Made by a program: the position numbers and the translations under genes
NCBI GenBank assembly: GCA_005888075.1
Contig: VBKD01000188.1
Location: 1-5,649 of the forward strand
Direction: 5' to 3'
Length of the DNA stretch: 5,649 nucleotides
From: Chloroflexota bacterium
GTDB taxonomy: Bacteria; Chloroflexota; Dormibacteria; Dormibacterales; Dormibacteraceae
Part shown: positions 1 through 4,400 of the stretch, in pieces
Layout of the letters: each line of letters opens with the position of its first letter
Numbering within the stretch: the stretch's first letter is position 1
The notes under the pieces: generated by a model
Databases searched by the model: none
Seen by the model: only the letters and a program-made list of their open reading frames with translations
What the model was told of the DNA's origin: nothing

Positions 1-33
1 AGCCGGCAGCACGAAAGCGGTGCCGTCCCACCG

Positions 34-828
34 TTGCCCCTTCCAAAAAGGACGCTGGCGGTTGTGGGCGGCATTGTCGTTGGCACCCTGATACTGCTTG
101 GCGTAATCGTGGGGGTGGGCGCGGCATCCAAACCTCCTGATTGCACGGTTGGATACTCCGATTCGAACCTCAATATTGAAGTCAGTGGTCAAGGCGCCGA
201 CGCGGCGTGCCGACAATTCATACCGGCGGGCCCAGGTGCCAACACCGACGGGTTCCCATACGCGGGGTTGGACCCTGCAACGGGGCAACCTTACGGTACT
301 GGCCGGGTAGGCCAGCCCAGCGGCGATGTCATTTGCCGGGTCACATTGGGCACGCTGAGTTATACGGTCAGAGATAGTGGCCTAATCACGGTCTATGGAA
401 GCGTCGCATGCGAGAACCTTCGCGCTGATCAATCAGCCATCCACGTAGCTTTCCCGCGAGTAGCGTTCGTGATGACCGGCGAGTGTCCAAGCGGTCAGCC
501 TTACTGCGCCTCGGGATGGGACAAACTCTCCCCGCCGTTCACAAGTGCTGTTGAAGCATTGGGGAGGACCGCCAACGGCGACTGGGAAATGTACTGGTCA
601 TATAACTGCACTGGCAGCGACCATTACTTCTACACGTCCATACGGGACGGCGATGGCAAGACCCAGGCAACTGGGGACTTTACCCAGCCCAATGACAGCG
701 ATCCGCATGGGAGCGGCGTCATGCACGCCCACGACAACCCCGACGCGGGTCCGCGCACCGTGGATGCGGGGGCCTCGGCTGGCTGTGCCTGGACTGTAAT
801 GGTGATCATCCTCGGTCCGCGAAGCTAG
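34..828 (+). CDS. Membrane-anchored, secreted cysteine-rich protein of unknown function
   Basis: I do not recognise a named family. With the TTG at 34 the product is 264 residues: a basic start (K5, R6), one hydrophobic segment at about residues 8-31, then an extracytoplasmic domain. That domain has eight cysteines (37, 59, 101, 126, 151, 158, 192, 251), which suggests up to four disulfides. The last ~80 residues (W-E-M-Y-W-S-Y-N-C through G-C-A-W-T-V-M-V) resemble, from memory, the beta-sandwich C-terminal domain of many actinobacterial exported proteins that ends in a CxWxVxV strand. No lipobox is evident, so a type II anchor is more likely than a lipoprotein. The start is uncertain: the frame stays open to base 1, no good ribosome site precedes the TTG, and the upstream in-frame residues are proline-rich. 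A longer protein with a short cytoplasmic Pro-rich tail is therefore possible. Third codon positions are more mixed than in the genes to the right, fitting cargo of an integrated element. No partner gene is visible. Confidence 0.72.
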   Translation: MPLPKRTLAVVGGIVVGTLILLGVIVGVGAASKPPDCTVGYSDSNLNIEVSGQGADAACRQFIPAGPGANTDGFPYAGLDPATGQPYGTGRVGQPSGDVICRVTLGTLSYTVRDSGLITVYGSVACENLRADQSAIHVAFPRVAFVMTGECPSGQPYCASGWDKLSPPFTSAVEALGRTANGDWEMYWSYNCTGSDHYFYTSIRDGDGKTQATGDFTQPNDSDPHGSGVMHAHDNPDAGPRTVDAGASAGCAWTVMVIILGPRS

Positions 829-916
829 ACACCGATGGCAAGACTTGGCCGCATGAGCCAGTCTGTCCGAGGTTGACCCAGAAATGAGCGCCTTTAGCGA
901 TGGCACTGACCACCGC

Positions 917-1042
917 GGAGGTCACAGCCGTGTCACGCAATTCCGGAACCAGGAGGATACGGGAGGACACGCAAGGTCACGACCAAGGCGCCAATCAAGC
1001 ACAGGAGGACACTGGAGGAGCCGCTGGGATACGGAAGGACAC
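917..1042 (+). repeat. GGAGGWCAC-like direct repeats, candidate integrase arm-type sites
   Basis: Exact or near copies of GGAGG(A/T)CAC start at 917 (GGAGGTCAC), 952 (GGAGGATAC), 962 (GGAGGACAC), 972 (CAAGGTCAC), 1004 (GGAGGACAC), 1024 (CTGGGATAC) and 1034 (GAAGGACAC). The 952/962/972 copies, and the 1024/1034 pair, are spaced exactly 10 bp, one helical turn, so a protein would read them from one DNA face. Short direct repeats beside a tRNA 3'-end core are typical of tyrosine-integrase arm sites; assigning that role here is inference. They are not CRISPR repeats, because the units are 9 bp with no uniform spacers. Two translated frames through the region simply reflect the repeat. Confidence 0.6.
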
Positions 1043-1052
1043 GACATTAGGC

Positions 1053-1100
1053 CGGTTCGGGACCGTGAGGCCCCGGGTTCAAATCCCGGGCCCCCGACCA
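1053..1100 (+). other. 3' half of a tRNA-Pro(CGG) gene, probable att core
   Basis: The layout matches a class I tRNA from anticodon loop to end. The 7-nt anticodon loop TTCGGGA (1056-1062) has anticodon CGG. The 3' anticodon strand CCGTG is at 1063-1067, and a 5-nt variable loop AGGCC at 1068-1072. The T stem is CCGGG/CCCGG around the T loop TTCAAAT (1078-1084). The acceptor 3' strand GCCCCCG is followed by discriminator A and encoded CCA (1098-1100). An acceptor 5' strand CGGGGGC would pair with it, and CGGGG is the usual start of tRNA-Pro. That strand and the D arm are absent upstream, and the 5' anticodon strand matches at only 3 of 5 positions, so tRNA identity stops near 1053. This is the form left at the far end of an element integrated into a tRNA gene, which places the element to the left. 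It is not a functional tRNA. Confidence 0.7.
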
Positions 1101-1147
1101 AAAATCGTATTCAAATCGAGGTCTTCGCCTGCTCCGTCTGGGGCGCG

Positions 1148-1166
1148 GGTGTCACAGGGAGGTCAC
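1148..1166 (+). repeat. Two arm-like motifs right of the att core
   Basis: GGTGTCAC (1148-1155) and GGAGGTCAC (1158-1166) resemble the repeats at 917-1042; 917-925 is the identical GGAGGTCAC, and GTGTCAC recurs at 930-936. Their presence on the other side of the tRNA-like core makes the whole stretch look like an attP with two arms, or like two stacked att scars. Confidence 0.4.
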
Positions 1167-1274
1167 AGAGTTTCTTGGAACTAGGTGGCGGCAGCCCCGT
1201 CCAAGGTGGATTGCGGATCGTCGATTGAACTCGCGCTCTCGCACAGCCGATATATCAGCACGCGCACGGCCCCA

Positions 1275-1302
1275 GGACCGTGAGGCACCTGGGTTGAAAA
1301 TC
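1275..1302 (+). repeat. Degenerate second copy of the tRNA-Pro 3' segment
   Basis: GGACCGTGAGGC at 1275-1286 is identical to 1060-1071. Both copies continue with a GGGTT block followed by an A-run and TC: 1075-1085 in the first copy, 1291-1302 in this one, with small indels. This corresponds to the anticodon 3' strand, variable loop and start of the T arm. Similarity ends at about 1302, where the 3' T strand, acceptor and CCA should be. In this copy CCCAGG (1271-1276) and CCTGGG (1288-1293) also form a perfect 6-bp inverted repeat. It probably derives from an older integration scar or a tRNA remnant. Confidence 0.5.
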
Positions 1303-1338
1303 AAAGGCGCTGTCCACGCCGGTGCGCTGCCGGCGCAC
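1296..1338 (-). terminator. Candidate terminator for the leftward ridA operon
   Basis: Read on the minus strand, GTGCGC/GCGCAC (1322-1327 with 1333-1338) gives a 6-bp hairpin with a 5-nt loop. It is followed by a weaker GGCG/CGCC stem (1306-1309 with 1317-1320) and then TTTGATTTT. It lies downstream of the DUF1330 stop, at a distance of about 180 bases. The stems are short, so this is tentative. Confidence 0.3.
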
Positions 1339-1340
1339 AG

Positions 1341-1368
1341 GTCAGGACCGTAAGGTCATTCCCCTGAC
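1341..1368. repeat. Hairpin carrying a third GGACCGTRAGG core
   Basis: GTCAGG (1341-1346) and CCTGAC (1363-1368) form a perfect 6-bp inverted repeat. Inside it, GGACCGTAAGG (1345-1355) differs by one base from the cores at 1060 and 1275. GACC-GTAA-GGTC (1347-1350 and 1354-1357) also makes an alternative short stem. It could be another tRNA-derived remnant or part of the operon's 3' structure. Confidence 0.35.
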
Positions 1369-1518
1369 TTCGTCGGGTTGTCTTCGGCGTCGTGGACACC
1401 GGTGAGCCCGTCTAAAGTCGAGCGGACCAAGTCCCAGTTGTCTAGGAGTCCTTGAGCGTCTCCATCAGGTCCGACGCGACACAACGTTCTGGCAAGCGAG
1501 GTCCGTGCTTTGTGACAT

Positions 1519-1839
1519 TCAAAGAATGGGGTTCGGGTCTTCGGTGTTCGCCCCGCCCTCCTGCACGACGAGCAGCTGCATTGTCGATGCGGCATGCCGG
1601 AAGGCCATCGCCTCCTGGTAAGCGGGGTCGGCAAACCAAGCCTGAACTTGAGCCATGCTTGGGAACTGAAGGATGACCATGCGGTCCTTGTACTCCTCGC
1701 CCTCGACGGTCGTGACGGGCTCACCGCGAGTGAGGAACTTGCCGCCATACTTTTTCACCGTCGATGGGGTGCGGTCGGTGTACTCGCGATAGGTCAGCGG
1801 ATCGTGGATCGACATCATGGCGACGACATAGGCTGGCAT
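1519..1839 (-). CDS. DUF1330 family protein
   Basis: The protein has 106 residues, the usual small DUF1330 size, and forms a dimeric ferredoxin-like alpha/beta barrel in solved family members. The start M-P-A-Y-V-V-A-M-M-S-I-H-D is typical, as are Y-x-x-Y near residue 17, the central G-G-K-F-L-T-R-G-E strand, and the V-I-L-Q-F-P-S block followed by A-W-F-A-D-P-A-Y-Q. The ATG at 1837-1839 is chosen because an AAGGAGGAAACCG site directly precedes it. Extending the frame upstream to 1950 would overlap the dehydrogenase and gives a low-complexity Pro/Arg/Ala stretch. It is the last gene of the leftward operon, 28 bases after the dehydrogenase stop. The family's biochemical role is poorly defined, so the context suggests only that it assists the same catabolic route. 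No catalytic claim is made. Confidence 0.88.
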   Translation of the reverse strand: MPAYVVAMMSIHDPLTYREYTDRTPSTVKKYGGKFLTRGEPVTTVEGEEYKDRMVILQFPSMAQVQAWFADPAYQEAMAFRHAASTMQLLVVQEGGANTEDPNPIL

Positions 1840-1867
1840 CGGTTTCCTCCTTGGTGTTTGTTGTGTC

Positions 1868-2921
1868 TCAGCCCCTCTCGCGCCGCGCTCCCGTGATGCG
1901 GGCGCGGGCGATTTCATCAGCGACATCGGAGCTGGGACGGCCTTGGGCATCCGCCTCGCGCAGCACGGATAGGATGGTTTCGCGCAAGCCGAGGATGCGC
2001 TGTAGCGAGGCCTCGCGGGAGGGCGTGCCGTAGATCACCGTCGAGGCTCCCATCATGCCGCCAGCGTTGACAACAAAGTCCGGGACGTAGGTGATGCCAC
2101 GCTCGCGCAGCGCCTCGCCATGACGAGGTTCGGCGAGCTGGTTGTTTGCGAGGCCGCAGACGGCGCGCGCCCGAATCTCCGGCACGGTCACATCGTTGAG
2201 GACGCCGCCGAGCGCACAGGGGGCAAAAACTTCTACATCCTGCGCATGGATCGCCTGCGGTGCCACGGCCTCGGCCGCGAAGCTGGCGACGACGTCGCGG
2301 ACCGCTTCGTCCTTCACGTCCGCGACCACGAGTTTGGCGCCCGCCTCGTGCAGCTGCCGCGCCAAATCACGGCCCGTCGCGCCGAGCCCCTCGATCGCCA
2401 CGCGCAGACCCTTGAGATCGGTCCGGTTCCAGATATGGGCGGCCACAGCCTGGACGCCGACGAAGCCACCCCAGTGCGGTGAACAGCGACGGATTGAAAC
2501 CGTCTGGATACTGGCTTGCGCGAGCAAAGACGAAATCGCAGTTCTCGGCCAGGATGTCGGCGTCGGCCGGCCCGACGCCTACGTCGATTGCCGTCCAATA
2601 TCGCCCGCCCAGGGCTTGCACATGCCTGGAGAAGGCGCGTAGCAGATCGGGCTTATCGGCCCGCGAAGGGTCGGCGACGATGACGCATTTGCCGCCGCCC
2701 AGGGGCAACCCGGCAATGGCGTTCTTGTAGGTCATCCCTTTTGACAGGCGCAGCACGTCGGTCAGGGCGTCGTCGATGGTCGCGTAGGGATACATGCGGC
2801 AGCCGCCGGCTGCTGGCCCCAAGGCAGTGCTGTGGACTGCGATTATCCCGCGAAGCCCGGTCCGCTCCTCGTGGCAGAAAAGAACCTGTTCGTGATGATC
2901 GAACTCTGCGTGGGAAAACAA
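1868..2921 (-). pseudogene. Leu/Phe/Val dehydrogenase, disrupted by a one-base frameshift
   Basis: An intact enzyme would oxidatively deaminate a branched-chain or aromatic amino acid with NAD+ to the 2-oxo acid and ammonia. The first frame (TTG at 2919-2921) carries H-E-Q-V-L-F-C, L-G-P-A-A-G-G-C-R-M, and G-M-T-Y-K-N-A with G-G-G-K. K66 and K78 match the substrate and catalytic lysines of leucine dehydrogenase; D113 follows in T-A-I-D-V-G. The second frame continues with the Rossmann motif G-L-G-A-T-G, A-P-C-A-L-G-G, A-N-N-Q-L and V-V-N-A-G-G. The join is at F-T-A-L-G / G-F-V-G-V, around 2468-2472. The span of 1054 bases is 351 codons plus one, and dropping one base from the GGGG run restores a 350-residue protein, near the usual ~360. 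As written, translation leaves the family frame after about residue 151. The start lies 10 bases after the ridA stop, suggesting translational coupling. A sequencing error is the main alternative. Confidence 0.87.
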
Positions 2922-2931
2922 CAGCCGTGGC

Positions 2932-3321
2932 CTATGCGGGTAGGTACGCGATGGCGTCCACGTCTACCAGGTAATCAAGAGGCGGCTTACCCTCAAAGGC
3001 CATTCGGGCAGGCAGGTAGCTAGTGAAATAGGTGCGATACACCTCGTTCATCGCCGGCCAGTCGCTCGCGTCATGCAGGTGAATGGTGACCTTGACCAGA
3101 TCGTCCATCGTCGCGCCGACGGCCGTGAGAATCGCCTTGATGCTGTCGAAGACCTGCCGGGTCTGGACAGCGATCTCACGAGCAACGACCTGGCCGGTCA
3201 CGGGATCCACCGGTACTGTCCCGGAGATGAACAGGAAGTCGCCCGCACGTACAGCCTGCGAGTACGGTCCGACTGGTTTCACTGCCTTATCGGTGAAGAT
3301 CACCTGCTTGGACTTAGCCAC
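2932..3321 (-). CDS. ridA: RidA family 2-iminobutanoate/enamine deaminase
   Basis: The protein has 129 residues, the normal RidA/YjgF/UK114 length; family members form trimers with active sites between subunits. They hydrolyse reactive enamine/imine intermediates such as 2-aminoacrylate and 2-aminocrotonate to 2-oxo acids and ammonia in the cytoplasm. Visible features are the P-V-G-P-Y-S-Q-A-V N-terminal loop, the F-I-S-G-T-V-P strand, V-K-V-T-I-H-L and Y-L-P-A-R-M-A-F-E. The arginine of P-A-R is the conserved carboxylate-binding residue. The terminal V-D-V-D-A-I-A has Asp where E. coli RidA has Glu in V-E-I-E-A, a conservative change. The GTG start at 3319-3321 is supported by AAGGAGG seven bases upstream. 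It is the first gene of the leftward operon, divergent from the XRE regulator. Pairing with an amino acid dehydrogenase fits clearance of imines formed during amino acid breakdown. Confidence 0.93.
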   Translation of the reverse strand: MAKSKQVIFTDKAVKPVGPYSQAVRAGDFLFISGTVPVDPVTGQVVAREIAVQTRQVFDSIKAILTAVGATMDDLVKVTIHLHDASDWPAMNEVYRTYFTSYLPARMAFEGKPPLDYLVDVDAIAYLPA

Positions 3322-3380
3322 AGTGCTCCCTCCTTGCTACCTTTTCGCTTCTCTACAATGTCAGCGTTGTTCGCCAGGGC

Positions 3381-3392
3381 GACCGATCGTTC
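3381..3392. promoter_or_regulatory. Candidate operator in the divergent promoter
   Basis: GACCGATCGTTC is a 12-bp imperfect dyad (10 of 12 positions symmetric, with a CGATCG core). It sits just upstream of the -10 box of the regulator gene and downstream of the possible -10 for the leftward operon. This is a natural place for the XRE-cupin protein to repress both. Assignment is by position only. Confidence 0.35.
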
Positions 3393-3400
3393 AGTATAGT
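3393..3400. promoter_or_regulatory. Overlapping divergent -10 elements; leaderless start of the regulator
   Basis: TATAGT (3395-3400, + strand) ends seven bases before the GTG at 3408, so transcription would begin at or next to that GTG, as in leaderless mycobacterial messages. The same bases read on the minus strand give TATACT (3398-3393), a -10 that would serve ridA with a leader of about 60 bases. No good -35 hexamer is seen on either strand. If both are used, the two polymerases would compete for one site. Confidence 0.45.
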
Positions 3401-3407
3401 AGGTGAC

Positions 3408-3995
3408 GTGATCGGAGCGGTGTCGCGTGCGCACGCCCTGGGTCCTGCGCAGCAGTTGGGGCGTTCAGTCCGCGCCCATCGTGAGGCGGCTCGGTTGTCA
3501 CTTGGCACGCTGGCTGCAAAGAGCGGGGTGTCGAAGGCCAACCTCTCGACCATCGAGGCGGGTGCGGGTAATCCGTCGCTGGAGACGCTGTGGCGATTGG
3601 CGGGGGCCTTGGGCTTGTCGCTGGGAGTGCTCTTGGGTGAGGCGGAGCCGCCACGCACGAGGTTCCTTCGCGCGGGTGAGGGCGCTCCGTTTGCGTCCGA
3701 GTCGGGGCTTGCCGGGCAGATGCTGTTGACGGAAGGGCGGCCGCATCGGACGGAGATCTTGGCGCTCGAATTACCGGTCGCGGGCGATTACCGGTCGAGG
3801 CCACACCAGGTCGGGACCGAGGAGTTCGTCCTGTGTTTCGCTGGCACGCTCGAGATCGGCCCAATTGATCAAGAGCAGTTACTGAAACCGGGCGATTCCC
3901 TTTGGTTTCCAGCCGATCGCGACCACCGGTACGCGAGCCGTCGCGGCGCTCGCGGCCTGAGCGTGATCAGCTATCCGACTTTGAGGGAAGCGTGA
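3408..3995 (+). CDS. XRE-family transcriptional regulator with cupin sensor domain
   Basis: The protein has 195 residues, in the usual range for HTH-cupin regulators. The XRE/Cro helix-turn-helix covers about residues 17-76: L-G-R-S-V-R-A-H-R-E, then L-A-A-K-S-G-V-S-K-A-N-L-S-T-I-E-A-G, with the recognition helix at about 42-50, and N-P-S-L-E-T-L-W-R-L-A. A linker leads to a C-terminal small cupin barrel (about residues 115-190) with H-Q-V-G-T-E-E-F-V-L, G-T-L-E-I and L-K-P-G-D-S-L-W-F-P-A-D, which probably binds a small ligand. The GTG at 3408 lies just after a TATAGT box and an AGGTGA sequence; a GTG at 3420 is a possible alternative. It is divergent from ridA across 86 bases. Relatives commonly regulate adjacent amino acid, polyamine or thiol metabolism genes, so control of the leftward operon and perhaps of the downstream methanethiol oxidase is inferred. 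The gene is intact. Confidence 0.9.
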   Translation: MIGAVSRAHALGPAQQLGRSVRAHREAARLSLGTLAAKSGVSKANLSTIEAGAGNPSLETLWRLAGALGLSLGVLLGEAEPPRTRFLRAGEGAPFASESGLAGQMLLTEGRPHRTEILALELPVAGDYRSRPHQVGTEEFVLCFAGTLEIGPIDQEQLLKPGDSLWFPADRDHRYASRRGARGLSVISYPTLREA

Positions 3996-4060
3996 TGGGA
4001 GTGTCTGTCCTCGCGGAACGCCCTACCTTGCGCCGGCGACTCGTACCGGACGCTTCCCTC
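3983..4060. repeat. 11-bp perfect inverted repeat at the end of the regulator gene
   Basis: GAGGGAAGCGT (3983-3993) overlaps the last codons of the regulator. Its exact complement ACGCTTCCCTC is at 4050-4060, with a 56-nt loop. No T-run follows and no target duplication flanks it, so neither a classical terminator nor a small transposable element is shown. A long-range RNA stem that ends or stabilises the regulator message is plausible. Confidence 0.4.
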
Positions 4061-4063
4061 TGA

Positions 4064-4077
4064 TCGACCGCGGTCGA
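4064..4077. promoter_or_regulatory. 14-bp perfect palindrome, possible operator
   Basis: TCGACCGCGGTCGA is fully self-complementary. It shares the half-sequence CGACCG with the dyad in the divergent promoter (3380-3385), though the half-site spacing differs by two bases. It could be a second site for the neighbouring XRE-cupin regulator, acting on the downstream gene. Confidence 0.3.
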
Positions 4078-4291
4078 ACGGACGCAACTCTATTCGTCTG
4101 AAGTGCTGCGTGAAATCGTCGCATCAAAAATTGAGCCGCGGTGTCGATGAGCAGGGCTCTAGTCGGCCAATCGGCGAGAAATGGTCGGCATGCGCGCCCT
4201 GGGGGCGGCGTTGACGGTTGCCTGATTTACATCAACCTTGGCGTGGGCCCGGCGACAAACGAGCGGGGCCGACCAGCGGATTCATTGCTTC

Positions 4292-4302
4292 GGGTATAAA
4301 CT
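4292..4302 (+). promoter_or_regulatory. Possible -10 region for the methanethiol oxidase gene
   Basis: GGGTATAAACT contains GGGTAT, the -10 form used by mycobacterial SigF-type stress sigma factors, and TAAACT, which fits a SigA TANNNT box. I see no GTTT or TTGACA-type -35 at the right distance, so sigma choice and use are uncertain. It would give a leader of roughly 90 bases. Confidence 0.25.
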
Positions 4303-4400
4303 CGCGAAAGATTGGGGACGGGCCCCGCGCCGGGCCAACAGGCGACCTGTCCTTTCCTCCACGAGTACCACCCCGCCTGGGTGCGTGATAGGAGCAACAG

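Larger units (their letters stand above)
829..1518. other. Gene-free region with att-like and repeat structures
   Basis: These ~690 bases hold no convincing gene. Contents in order: unremarkable sequence to about 916; GGAGGWCAC-like direct repeats (917-1042); a tRNA-Pro 3' half (1053-1100); two more arm-like motifs (1148-1166); a degenerate copy of the tRNA segment (1275-1302); a hairpin with a T-rich minus-strand exit (1296-1338); and a third short core in a hairpin (1341-1368). Between 1356 and 1518 the minus strand has an open tail ending at a TGA at 1356-1358, with G/C-ending codons near its end. It could be a decayed gene end downstream of the DUF1330 gene, but it has no recognisable domain or own start. 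Confidence 0.6.
3996..4400. other. Intergenic region before the methanethiol oxidase gene
   Basis: No gene is supported in these 405 bases. The short open frames lack family motifs, and one on each strand runs through the downstream ribosome site. It contains the right arm of the 11-bp inverted repeat, a 14-bp palindrome at 4064-4077, a short GGTTG/CAACC dyad (4216-4220 with 4233-4237), a possible -10 at 4292-4302 and the AGGAG ribosome site at 4390-4394. The length leaves room for a regulated promoter and leader. Confidence 0.6.

Noticed and set aside
917..1042. A CRISPR array
   Set aside because: Units are only about 9 bp, spacing is 10 bp or irregular, and there are no uniform spacers.
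1024..1100. A complete tRNA-Pro gene
   Set aside because: The 5' acceptor strand, D arm and full 5' anticodon strand are missing upstream of the 3' half.
884..1228. Two overlapping open frames (884-1228 and 900-1184) on the + strand
   Set aside because: Both run through the 9-bp repeats and the tRNA fragment; their repeated T-G-G-H and E-D-T-G-G patterns come from the DNA repeat, there is no ribosome site and no domain.
1840..1950. N-terminal extension of the DUF1330 protein to 1950
   Set aside because: It overlaps the dehydrogenase end, is low in complexity, and a strong ribosome site marks the ATG at 1839.
1868..2527. The second dehydrogenase frame as an independent gene
   Set aside because: Its first residues upstream of G-G-F-V-G are shadow sequence of the first frame, with no ribosome site; the family continues across both frames.
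3391..3864. Minus-strand open frame opposite the regulator gene
   Set aside because: It is a Pro/Arg/Thr-rich shadow of the XRE-cupin gene with no motif.
3983..4060. A small transposable element bounded by the 11-bp inverted repeats
   Set aside because: There is no flanking target duplication and the left arm lies within the coding end of an intact gene.
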